Assembly (NCBI GenBank): GCA_025463615.1
Contig: JAODAU010000411.1
Location: forward strand, 1-7,643
From: Microbacteriaceae bacterium
Lineage (GTDB): Bacteria > Actinomycetota > Actinomycetes > Actinomycetales > Microbacteriaceae
Reading direction: 5' to 3'
Length of the DNA: 7,643 bases
Shown here: positions 1 through 6,145 of the stretch, one piece after another
How positions within the stretch are numbered: position 1 is the stretch's first letter
How the letters are laid out: each line of letters opens with the position of its first letter
The notes under the pieces: model-generated
Told to the model about the DNA's origin: nothing
Database searches by the model: none
Seen by the model: the letters and a program-made list of their open reading frames with translations, nothing else
Position numbers and translations under genes: made by a program

Positions 1-1155
<1,155 letters not shown>

Positions 1156-1157
<2 letters not shown>

Positions 1158-1184
1158 TTTGCTACCTGTGGATAACTCTGTCAA
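1156..1184 (-). promoter_or_regulatory. Candidate dnaK promoter, housekeeping-sigma type
   Basis: On the minus strand a perfect TTGACA -35 (1179-1184) is followed after 17 bases by CAAACT (1156-1161), which keeps the A at position 2 and the T at position 6 of TATAAT. The start would fall near 1149, giving a leader of roughly 48 bases. The promoter sits between two HAIR operators, and its spacer contains a DnaA-box match. The -35 is convincing and the -10 is moderate. Confidence 0.7.
1167..1175 (-). promoter_or_regulatory. Perfect DnaA-box match inside the dnaK promoter spacer
   Basis: The minus strand reads TTATCCACA, an exact match to the DnaA-box consensus TTATNCACA. It lies between the -35 and -10 of the dnaK promoter and between the two HAIR operators. 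The match is certain, while occupancy by DnaA is inference. Chance expectation for this exact 9-mer in a window of this size and base composition is well below one. Confidence 0.5.
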
Positions 1185-1199
1185 GTAGCTTCAGCGAAA

Positions 1200-1222
1200 A
1201 CTTGAGTCACGGCGACTCAAGT
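1200..1222. promoter_or_regulatory. Distal HAIR operator (HspR site) of dnaK, exact consensus
   Basis: A perfect CTTGAGT-CACGGCG-ACTCAAG repeat (1201-1221) extended by one more A/T pair at each end. It lies just upstream of the dnaK -35. Its centre (1211) is 64 bases from that of the proximal repeat (1147), about six helical turns, so both sites face the same side of the DNA. It is probably the stronger HspR site, since it matches the consensus exactly. Confidence 0.95.
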
Positions 1223-1248
1223 GGCGTCCGCGCGCAGCCATCACCAAG

Positions 1249-1311
1249 TCCGCGAGTGGTCACCTTTGGTCGTTCCGCGCGCGATTTGCAGCCAAAAGTG
1301 ACCACCGCGGA
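1249..1311 (-). terminator. Long-armed hairpin after the EXPERA-like gene
   Basis: Arms 1249-1269 and 1292-1311 pair over 20 positions with one bulged A (1255) and one C/A difference (1264 with 1297); the loop is 22 bases. In RNA of the minus strand, the sense strand of the gene ending at 1321, that difference becomes a G-U pair. No convincing U-tract follows. The position ten bases past the stop codon suggests a terminator or 3'-end-stabilising structure. Together with the dnaK operators it accounts for most of the 219-base gap 1102-1320. Confidence 0.75.
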
Positions 1312-1320
1312 GGGGGAGGA

Positions 1321-1857
1321 TCAGAACTTGCGGGTGAAGGGGAGCGGCTTGCGCATCCTGATCAGCAGGAGCAGCGGGAACAGGATGTACGGCCCGTTGT
1401 AGGCGAGGAAGATGGCCGGGTTCGGCGTGCGCTGGCCGACCGGGCCGAAGAACTCGACGCCCATGATCGGGATGCCGGTGAGCGAGATGATCATGGTCGC
1501 GTAGATGATCGACCAGAACTGGATCCGGTTCCAGCCCTTCACCAGCGAGATGATCAGCACGATGTAGAAGAAGACGTAGACGAACGCCGAGGTGCCGCTG
1601 ATGAACCGCAGCCAGATCGGGTGCGACTGGTACAGCGGGTCGAAGTTCGACGAGTAGGTGTAGTTCCACTGCACGAGGATGTTCGTCGAGTTGGCCACCT
1701 GGTCGAGCCCGAGGCCCTCCACCGAGTCGCTGATGATGCACGTCACGATGAACAGCGAGAACACGACGATGAAGACGATGTCGAACGGCCGCTGCCTCAG
1801 CGGGAGGTTCTGGACGGTCGCGGCTTCGGGTGCGGGGGCGACAACAGTTTCACTCAC
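1321..1857 (-). CDS. EXPERA/TMEM97-like (emopamil-binding family) membrane protein
   Basis: A 178-residue protein with four hydrophobic segments (about 26-43, 84-106, 112-135 and 148-167), as in the EXPERA domain of TMEM97 (sigma-2 receptor), EBP and TM6SF2. Points resembling human TMEM97: an Asp just after helix 1 (D44 in IISDSVEGLG), the DPL motif with D73 in NFDPLYQSHPIW, IIYA near the third helix, and a proline-rich fourth helix ending in a basic tail (PYILFPLLLLIRMRKPLPF). The two Asp residues correspond to the ligand-binding Asp pair of TMEM97, while the nearby Glu of TMEM97 seems replaced by a small residue. The start is GTG; there is no Shine-Dalgarno, and a -10-like GATAAC eight bases upstream suggests a leaderless message. 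The gene is divergent from the MFS gene. The bacterial function is unknown to me; binding of a hydrophobic lipid or isoprenoid is a guess. The family call comes from motif memory, not a search. Confidence 0.8.
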   Translation of the reverse strand: MSETVVAPAPEAATVQNLPLRQRPFDIVFIVVFSLFIVTCIISDSVEGLGLDQVANSTNILVQWNYTYSSNFDPLYQSHPIWLRFISGTSAFVYVFFYIVLIISLVKGWNRIQFWSIIYATMIISLTGIPIMGVEFFGPVGQRTPNPAIFLAYNGPYILFPLLLLIRMRKPLPFTRKF

Positions 1858-1865
1858 CGAAGCAT

Positions 1866-1871
1866 GTTATC
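1866..1871 (-). promoter_or_regulatory. -10-like hexamer for a leaderless EXPERA-like gene
   Basis: The minus strand reads GATAAC (four of six against TATAAT), then eight bases, then the GTG start at 1857. With no Shine-Dalgarno, transcription starting at or next to the GTG is plausible. No good -35 is visible. An ATG at 1863-1865 is out of frame and reaches TGA after three codons. Confidence 0.45.
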
Positions 1872-1882
1872 GAATTCACAGG

Positions 1883-1896
1883 TTCGTCCAGACGAA
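1883..1896. promoter_or_regulatory. Palindrome in divergent intergenic region, possible operator
   Basis: TTCGTC-CA-GACGAA is a perfect 6-2-6 inverted repeat in the 93-base gap between the divergent EXPERA-like and MFS genes. It overlaps the expected -35 region of the minus-strand gene and lies about 45 bases before the -10 of the plus-strand gene. A small dimeric regulator could control both genes from here, but none is encoded next to it. Function is inferred only from symmetry and position. Confidence 0.35.
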
Positions 1897-1938
1897 ACTG
1901 GTGGTTCCGCGCGCCACCGAAAGTTCACGACCCGCCAC

Positions 1939-1944
1939 TAGGTT
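1939..1944 (+). promoter_or_regulatory. -10-like hexamer for a leaderless MFS gene
   Basis: TAGGTT fits the TANNNT pattern of actinobacterial -10 elements and lies six bases before the ATG at 1951. No Shine-Dalgarno is present, so the transcript probably starts at the ATG. No convincing -35 is seen. Confidence 0.5.
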
Positions 1945-1950
1945 GTGACC

Positions 1951-3405
1951 ATGACGGACACCACCCCGCCCGGCGGCGACGCGCCGGTGAGTTCCAGCAT
2001 CCCGAAGCCCGCGAGCACCGGCGCCCTGGCCGTCGTGGGGCTGGACCTCCAGGAGGGCAAGAGGATCCCCCGCGGCTGGGTGGTCGCGTGGGCCGCCTGG
2101 GACTGGGGCGGGGCCGCGTTCAACGCCGTCATCACCACGTTCGTGTTCACGGTGTACCTCACGAGCAGCTACTTCATCTCGCCCGCGATCGTGGCCGCGC
2201 AGAAGGCGGAGACCGACATGCACGGGGCCGCGCACAAGGCGTACACGGCGGCCGAGGCCAACCTCTCGTCGGGCCTGGGGCTCGGCCTCTCGATCGCCGG
2301 CATCCTGGTCGCCCTGCTCGCCCCGGTGCTCGGGCAGCGCACGGATGCCTCGGGCCGCCGCAAACTCTGGCTCGCGATCAACACCGGGGTCGTCGTGGTC
2401 ATCACGGCCCTGATGTTCTTCGTGCAGGGCCAGCCCGCGTACTTCTTCCTCGGTGTCGGGCTCGTCTCGGTGGGCACGATCTTCTACGAGATCGCCACGG
2501 TCAACTACAACGCGATGCTCATCCAGGTCTCGACGCCCAAAACGGTGGGCAAGGTGAGCGGCCTGGGCTGGGGCGCCGGGTACCTCGGGGGCATCGTCCT
2601 GCTGCTGTTCGTGCTCCTCGGGCTCGTGGGCCTCACGGCCGACTCGGGCGGATTCTTCGGCGTCTCGCACGACAACGGCCTCAACATCCGCCTGATCGCG
2701 GTGATCGCGGCGCTCTGGACGCTGGTGTTCTCGCTGCCGATCCTCTTCACCGTGCCGGAGATCCCCGCGGACAACCACCGGCCGAAGGTCGGCTTCTTCG
2801 AGTCGTACGCCGTGCTCGTGCGCGACGTGGTCGCGCTGTGGAAGGCCAGCCGCAACACGGTGCTGTTCCTCATCGCGAGCGCGCTGTTCCGCGACGGGCT
2901 CGTCGGCGTCTTCACCTTCGGCGGGGTGCTGGCGCAGGGAACCTTCGGGTTCTCGAGCAGCCAGGTGATCATCTTCGCCATCGCGGCGAACGACGTGGCC
3001 GCCGCCGGCGTCTTCGTGTCCGGACTGTTCGACGACAAGTTCGGGCCGAAGCCCGTGATCGTGGTGTCGCTGGTCGGCCTGATCATCACCGCGATCGGCG
3101 TGTTCTTCGCCCGCGATGGCGGCCAGACGGCGTTCTGGATCGGCGGCCTCATCCTCTGCCTCTTCGTCGGGCCGGCCCAGTCGGCGAGCCGCACCTTCCT
3201 GGCGCGGGTGACCCCGGCCGGGCGCGAGGGCGAGGTCTTCGGCCTCTACGCGACGACCGGTCGCGCGGTCAGCTTCCTCGCGCCGCTGCTCTTCACCGCC
3301 TTCATCGCGTTCGGCGGCGCGCAGTACTGGGGCATCCTGGGCATCGTCGTGGTGCTCGTGATCGGGCTGGCCGTGCTCATCCCGGTGAAGGCGCGCGTGC
3401 GGTAA
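1951..3405 (+). CDS. MFS transporter, UMF1/ATG22-like family
   Basis: A 484-residue inner-membrane protein with about twelve hydrophobic segments. It fits the UMF1/ATG22-like branch of the major facilitator superfamily: a first helix with aromatic-Asp WAAWDWGGAAF (47-57), the loop 2-3 motif GQRTDASGRRKLW (128-140), YNAML (186-190) followed by TVGKVSGLGWGAGYLGG (198-214), DDKFGPKP (361-368), and the late signature GPAQSASRTFLARV then GREGEVFGLYATTGR (407-438). The substrate is unknown; yeast Atg22 exports amino acids from the vacuole, but this cannot be carried over to bacterial relatives. ATG 1951 is chosen because TAGGTT lies six bases upstream, suggesting a leaderless message; an in-frame GTG at 1945 would add two residues. 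The hydrophilic N-terminus (about 40 residues, Pro/Ser/Thr-rich) is poorly conserved in type. A long hairpin follows the stop codon. Confidence 0.93.
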   Translation: MTDTTPPGGDAPVSSSIPKPASTGALAVVGLDLQEGKRIPRGWVVAWAAWDWGGAAFNAVITTFVFTVYLTSSYFISPAIVAAQKAETDMHGAAHKAYTAAEANLSSGLGLGLSIAGILVALLAPVLGQRTDASGRRKLWLAINTGVVVVITALMFFVQGQPAYFFLGVGLVSVGTIFYEIATVNYNAMLIQVSTPKTVGKVSGLGWGAGYLGGIVLLLFVLLGLVGLTADSGGFFGVSHDNGLNIRLIAVIAALWTLVFSLPILFTVPEIPADNHRPKVGFFESYAVLVRDVVALWKASRNTVLFLIASALFRDGLVGVFTFGGVLAQGTFGFSSSQVIIFAIAANDVAAAGVFVSGLFDDKFGPKPVIVVSLVGLIITAIGVFFARDGGQTAFWIGGLILCLFVGPAQSASRTFLARVTPAGREGEVFGLYATTGRAVSFLAPLLFTAFIAFGGAQYWGILGIVVVLVIGLAVLIPVKARVR

Positions 3406-3413
3406 CGCTCCCG

Positions 3414-3477
3414 ATTGTTCCGTTTCGGGACGAGCGTGCCCGCGCGCCGAGGGCCAGGCGTCCCGAAACGGAACAAT
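3414..3477 (+). terminator. Long-armed hairpin after the MFS gene
   Basis: A perfect 19-base inverted repeat: ATTGTTCCGTTTCGGGACG (3414-3432) against its exact complement at 3459-3477, with a 26-base GC-rich loop. It begins eight bases past the MFS stop. There is no U-tract. Probably a terminator or 3'-end-protecting structure of the same kind as the hairpins at 1249-1311, 4321-4386 and 6146-6202. Confidence 0.8.
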
Positions 3478-3483
3478 GGCGGG

Positions 3484-3495
3484 GCGAGCGCTCGC
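3484..3495. promoter_or_regulatory. 12-base perfect palindrome upstream of the ICL/PEPM gene
   Basis: GCGAGCGCTCGC is self-complementary and centred about 37 bases before the ATG at 3527, which would be near the -35 position if the message is leaderless. It could be an operator. Short GC-only palindromes are also expected by chance in DNA of this composition, so support is weak. Confidence 0.2.
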
Positions 3496-3514
3496 GGTGG
3501 CAGCATCCGGGTGA

Positions 3515-3520
3515 CACGCT
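3515..3520 (+). promoter_or_regulatory. Possible -10 for a leaderless ICL/PEPM gene
   Basis: CACGCT keeps only the A at position 2 and the T at position 6 of a -10 hexamer, and sits six bases before ATG 3527, the spacing seen at the MFS gene. The GGAGG at 3521-3525 is one base from the ATG, too close to act as a normal Shine-Dalgarno. A weak call. Confidence 0.25.
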
Positions 3521-3526
3521 GGAGGC

Positions 3527-4315
3527 ATGAACCAGACCGACAAAGCCGCACTGCTCACCTCGCTGCACATTCCCGGCGACCCGCTGATCGTCACCAACGT
3601 GTGGGATGCCGTCACCGCCCGCATCGTGGCCGAGACGGCCGGCGTGCGCGCGATCGCCACCGCCAGCCACTCGGTGAGCTTCGCCCACGGCGTTCCCGAC
3701 GGCGAGGGGCTCACCGTCGAGCAGGCGCTCGAGACCGCGCGGCTGGTCGCGTCCGCCGTCGAGCTGCCCGTCACCGTGGACTTCGAGAAGGGCTACGCGC
3801 CGGATGCCGCGGGCGTGGGCCGCAACGTCGCACGCCTCATCGCTGCCGGCGCCGTCGGGCTCAACCTCGAGGACTCGATCGCGGCGTCGTCCGGCGAGCT
3901 CTACTCCCCCACAGACGCGGCGGCGCGCGTCGCGGCCGCGCGGGGCGCCGGTGAGGAGGCCGGCATCCCGATCGCGGTCAATGCCCGCGTGGACGCGCTC
4001 GTGGGCACCCCGCGCGACTGGGCCGGCGCCATGGATCGGGCCAACGCGTACCTCGACGCCGGCGCGACCAGCGTGTTCGTGCTCGGGCTGCCGACCGAGG
4101 GGCTCGTGGAGCGGGCGGTGCGCGACATCCGCGGGCCGGTGGCGGTGATCGCGGGCGCGGACTCCGTGCCGCTGGTGCGGCTCGCCGAGCTCGGCGTCGC
4201 GCGGGTGAGCTTCGGCCCCCGCATCCTGGGCCTCACACTCTCGCACCTGCGCGACGCGGCGGCCACCCTCACGGCCCGCGGCCCCTACCCGCCCGAGCTC
4301 GCCTTCCCCTACTGA
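3527..4315 (+). CDS. Isocitrate lyase/phosphoenolpyruvate mutase superfamily enzyme
   Basis: A 262-residue cytoplasmic protein of the ICL/PEPM superfamily, whose TIM-barrel enzymes make or break C-C or P-C bonds next to an enolised carboxylate bound to Mg2+. Visible marks: N-terminal TNVWDAVTARIV (23-34), VTVDFEKGY (82-90) supplying acidic metal-contact residues D85 and E87, GLNLEDS (111-117) with E115/D116, VNARVDAL (151-158), and SFGPRILG (228-235) near the C-terminus. Length suits the short, lyase-like members. The catalytic KKCGH-type cysteine loop of true isocitrate lyase is absent; the gate loop region reads EKGYAPD, so it is probably not a glyoxylate-cycle enzyme. The substrate cannot be assigned. 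The start fits the family N-terminus, although the GGAGG lies one base from the ATG. It appears to be a single-gene unit bounded by hairpins on both sides. Confidence 0.9.
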   Translation: MNQTDKAALLTSLHIPGDPLIVTNVWDAVTARIVAETAGVRAIATASHSVSFAHGVPDGEGLTVEQALETARLVASAVELPVTVDFEKGYAPDAAGVGRNVARLIAAGAVGLNLEDSIAASSGELYSPTDAAARVAAARGAGEEAGIPIAVNARVDALVGTPRDWAGAMDRANAYLDAGATSVFVLGLPTEGLVERAVRDIRGPVAVIAGADSVPLVRLAELGVARVSFGPRILGLTLSHLRDAAATLTARGPYPPELAFPY

Positions 4316-4320
4316 TCCCA

Positions 4321-4386
4321 TCGCCGAGGGGCCTTGGATTGCTCGTTTTCGACCCTCGAAAGCGACAATCTAAGGCCCCTCGGCGA
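4321..4386 (+). terminator. 66-base nearly fully paired hairpin after the ICL/PEPM gene
   Basis: An outer stem of 21 pairs (4321-4341 with 4366-4386) continues, after a bulged C at 4342, into an inner stem of ten pairs (4343-4352 with 4356-4365) closed by a CCC loop. The only imperfect positions are G4336/T4371 and T46/G62 within 4346-4362, both G-U pairs in plus-strand RNA, the sense strand of the upstream gene. It begins five bases after the stop codon and ends eight bases before the -35 of the arsR promoter, insulating the two units. Confidence 0.8.
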
Positions 4387-4393
4387 AGTGGGG

Positions 4394-4422
4394 TTGACAT
4401 ACCTGCATAAGTGGGTGACTAT
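4394..4422 (+). promoter_or_regulatory. Promoter of the arsR-AHSA1 operon
   Basis: A perfect TTGACA (4394-4399) is followed after 17 bases by GACTAT (4417-4422), with further TATA-like sequence just downstream (TATATA at 4420-4425). The region 4394-4440 is markedly AT-rich against its surroundings. The start would be near 4429, giving a very short leader before the Shine-Dalgarno. Confidence 0.7.
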
Positions 4423-4444
4423 ATAGGTAGTTACTTATGGAGGT
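4401..4444. promoter_or_regulatory. Nested inverted repeats, likely autoregulatory operator of the ArsR protein
   Basis: ACCTGCATAAGT (4401-4412) pairs with ACTTATGGAGGT (4433-4444) with one mismatch in twelve. Inside lies a second repeat, GTGACTA (4415-4421) against TAGTTAC (4428-4434), one mismatch in seven. These cover the promoter spacer, the -10, the expected start and the Shine-Dalgarno, the place where an autorepressing ArsR protein would act. The symmetry is seen; binding is inferred. Confidence 0.55.
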
Positions 4445-4447
4445 GTC

Positions 4448-4789
4448 ATGGCCGTCGACCAGCTGAGCCGGGTGTTCACCGCACTCGGGGACCCCACGCG
4501 CCGCGCCATCCTGCAGCGCCTGATGTCGGGCGATGCGGATGTCGCCGAGCTCGCGAAGCCATTCGCGATGAGCCAGCCCGCCATCAGCCACCACCTCAAG
4601 GTGCTCGAGGATGCCGGACTCGTCTCCCGCGGACGCGTCGCCAACTCGCGCCCCCGCCACCTCGAGGTCGAGACCCTGAAGGAGGCGACCATGTGGATGG
4701 ACGACTACCGCCGCTTCTGGGATGAGAGCTACACCCGTCTCGGCACCCTGCTCGAGAAGATCCAGAGAGAAGAAGGAGAAGAGAAATGA
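4448..4789 (+). CDS. ArsR-family winged-helix transcriptional regulator
   Basis: A 113-residue DNA-binding repressor. LGDPTRRAILQRLMSGDADVAELA (13-36) is the start of the ArsR winged-helix domain, and SQPAISHHLKVLEDAGLV (42-59) is the helix-turn-helix with its recognition helix; a wing with RGRVANSRPRHLEV follows. There is no cysteine, so the classic metal-binding ELCVCD site is absent and the signal is unlikely to be a thiol-bound metal. This metal-less type is commonly paired with an AHSA1/SRPBCC gene, as here: its TGA overlaps the next ATG (ATGA), pointing to translational coupling. GGAGGT at 4439-4444 precedes the ATG by three bases, a short but usable spacing. It probably represses its own operon through the repeats at 4401-4444. 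The effector is unknown. Confidence 0.95.
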   Translation: MAVDQLSRVFTALGDPTRRAILQRLMSGDADVAELAKPFAMSQPAISHHLKVLEDAGLVSRGRVANSRPRHLEVETLKEATMWMDDYRRFWDESYTRLGTLLEKIQREEGEEK

Positions 4790-5259
4790 GCGAGTCAGTA
4801 TTCACCGTCGAACCCGGCACGAGCATCGTGAGCCAGGTGCGCACGTTCAACGCTCCGAGGGAGCTGGTCTTCCGCGCGATGACCGACCCCGACCTGATCG
4901 CGCAGTGGTGGGGCCCGTCGATCTACATCAACGTGATCGACGAGTACGACCCGCGCCCGGGCGGCCGCTGGCGCATCGTGCAGCGCGACTCGGATGGCGG
5001 CGAGTTCCCGTTCCATGGGTTCTTCCACCTCATCGACGCGCCGAACCAGGTGGTGCAGACCTTCGAGTTCGAGGGGCTGCCGGAGCGCCACGTGGTCATG
5101 GAGACCATGACGCTCACCGAGGAGAACGGCGTCACCACCCTCACGCAGCACTCGTCGTTCCAGTCCGTCGAGGACCGCGACGGCATGGTCGCCAGCGGCA
5201 TGGAGGGCGGCGCCGTGGAGTCGCTGGACCGCCTCGAGGCGCTGCTCGCGACGCTCTGA
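4786..5259 (+). CDS. AHSA1-type SRPBCC domain protein
   Basis: A 157-residue soluble protein of the AHSA1-like branch of the SRPBCC (START/Bet v1-like) superfamily, whose helix-grip fold encloses a hydrophobic pocket. Marks: TFNAPRELVFRAMTDPDLIAQWWGP (20-44) with the typical WWGP, PGGRWRI (58-64), FHGFFHLIDAPNQVVQTFEF (76-95), TMTLTE (107-112), and the C-terminal helix GMEGGAVESLDRLEALL (138-154). Length is normal. The start is supported by AAGGAG (4773-4778) seven bases upstream and by the ATGA overlap with the ArsR gene. Despite the family name there is no reason to link it to Hsp90. It probably binds or responds to a small hydrophobic ligand in the process the ArsR protein controls, which is inference. 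Confidence 0.93.
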   Translation: MSESVFTVEPGTSIVSQVRTFNAPRELVFRAMTDPDLIAQWWGPSIYINVIDEYDPRPGGRWRIVQRDSDGGEFPFHGFFHLIDAPNQVVQTFEFEGLPERHVVMETMTLTEENGVTTLTQHSSFQSVEDRDGMVASGMEGGAVESLDRLEALLATL

Positions 5260-5274
5260 CCGCCGCGCCGGGTG

Positions 5275-5280
5275 TTCAAT
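5275..5280 (+). promoter_or_regulatory. Possible -10 for a leaderless GNAT gene
   Basis: TTCAAT (four of six against TATAAT) lies six bases before GTG 5287, the same spacing as at the MFS gene. No -35 or Shine-Dalgarno is seen in the short gap after the AHSA1 gene, so read-through from the upstream operon is the alternative. Confidence 0.3.
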
Positions 5281-5286
5281 CGTGGT

Positions 5287-6138
5287 GTGGACATCACTCT
5301 GACGACACCCGGCCCCGACCAGCTCGGCGCGGTGATCGCCGCGCTGCGCGACTGGCAGCACGAGGGATCCCCGATGCAGCTGCATCCGGGCGATCTCGGC
5401 TGGTTCCAGCGCTTGGGTGCGGAGGCGACCGCGGCGGCCGTGCGCATGTGGAGCGGCGGCGGGCGCATCCTGGCCGTCGGCCTGCTCGACGGCGACGACC
5501 TGCTGCGGATGACGATGGCGCCCGACCTCGACCGCGAGGCGGCGGTGCGCATCGCCGACGACCTCGCACCGTCGGGCGGCGTGTTCGGCGCCGGCCCGGC
5601 CACTCTCGAGCTCCCGAACGGGGCACTGCTGCGCGACGTGCTCGTCGACTGGGCCCCCGACGAACCCTGGTCACCGCTGCGCCGCGACCTCACCGACCCG
5701 GTCGAGGATGTCGCGCTCCACATCGAGGTCACCACGCCGGAGTCCGCCGCCGTGCGCGCCGAGGTGCACCGCGCCGCGTTCGACCGATCGACATTCTCGG
5801 ACGAGCGCTGGCTCGCCATGGCGGCCGGCCCGGCGTTCGCCGACGCGCGCTGCCTCATCGGGTACGACGACTCGGGCGTCGCCGTCGCCGGCATCACCGT
5901 GTGGTCGGCCGGCCCCGGGCGCCCCGGCCTGATCGAACCGATGGGCGTACACCGCGATCACCGGGGCCACGGCTACGGCACCGCGATCAGCGTCGCGGGC
6001 GCCGCAGCGCTGCGGGAGGTGGGTTCGTCGAGCGCGGTCGTCGCGACGCCGAGTTCGAACGTGGGCGGCATCGCCACATACCGCGCCGCCGGCTACGAGC
6101 CGCTCCCCGAGCGCCTCGACCTGCGCCGCCCGGCCTGA
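5287..6138 (+). CDS. GNAT-family N-acetyltransferase with N-terminal extension
   Basis: A 283-residue cytoplasmic protein. Its C-terminal half is a GNAT acyl-CoA transferase domain: acceptor-side strands LHIEVTTPESAAVRAEVHRAAF (about 144-165), CLIGYDDSGVAVAGITVWS (about 189-207), and the acetyl-CoA pyrophosphate loop VHRDHRGHGYG (about 221-231, R/QxxGxG type), then VVATPSSNVGGIATYRAAGYEPL (motif B, ending in the usual Y-R-x-x-G-Y/F). The N-terminal 140 residues show alternating strands and helices (LRMTMAPDLDREAAVRIADDL, TLELPNGALLRDVLVDW) and may be a degenerate second GNAT domain. The substrate is unknown. The start is uncertain: GTG 5287 is preferred because of the -10-like hexamer before it, but in-frame GTG 5272 would add five residues and also lacks a Shine-Dalgarno. 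The gene is convergent with crtEb across a shared hairpin. Confidence 0.85.
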   Translation: MDITLTTPGPDQLGAVIAALRDWQHEGSPMQLHPGDLGWFQRLGAEATAAAVRMWSGGGRILAVGLLDGDDLLRMTMAPDLDREAAVRIADDLAPSGGVFGAGPATLELPNGALLRDVLVDWAPDEPWSPLRRDLTDPVEDVALHIEVTTPESAAVRAEVHRAAFDRSTFSDERWLAMAAGPAFADARCLIGYDDSGVAVAGITVWSAGPGRPGLIEPMGVHRDHRGHGYGTAISVAGAAALREVGSSSAVVATPSSNVGGIATYRAAGYEPLPERLDLRRPA

Positions 6139-6145
6139 CCCTCCA

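Noticed and set aside
1202..1402. Short open frame running from the HAIR operator into the EXPERA-like gene
   Set aside because: It overlaps regulatory repeats and the hairpin and is antisense to a better-supported gene; no ribosome site.
1863..1865. ATG on the minus strand just before the EXPERA-like gene
   Set aside because: It is out of frame and meets TGA after three codons; at most a minimal upstream frame.
1876..3774. 632-codon open frame on the minus strand opposite the MFS gene
   Set aside because: It is antisense to a clear transporter, composed of charged low-complexity sequence, and runs through the hairpin at 3414-3477; no plausible protein.
3377..4321. 314-codon open frame on the minus strand opposite the ICL/PEPM gene
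   Set aside because: It is antisense to a domain-bearing gene and has the composition of a shadow frame.
4321..4386. Hairpin read as a mobile-element end or attachment site
   Set aside because: No target duplication, transposase or integrase is nearby, and similar hairpins follow other genes, so a 3'-end structure fits better.
4420..4425. TATATA as the arsR -10 element
   Set aside because: It would need a 20-base spacer from the TTGACA; GACTAT at 17 bases fits better, although the AT-rich run may help melting.
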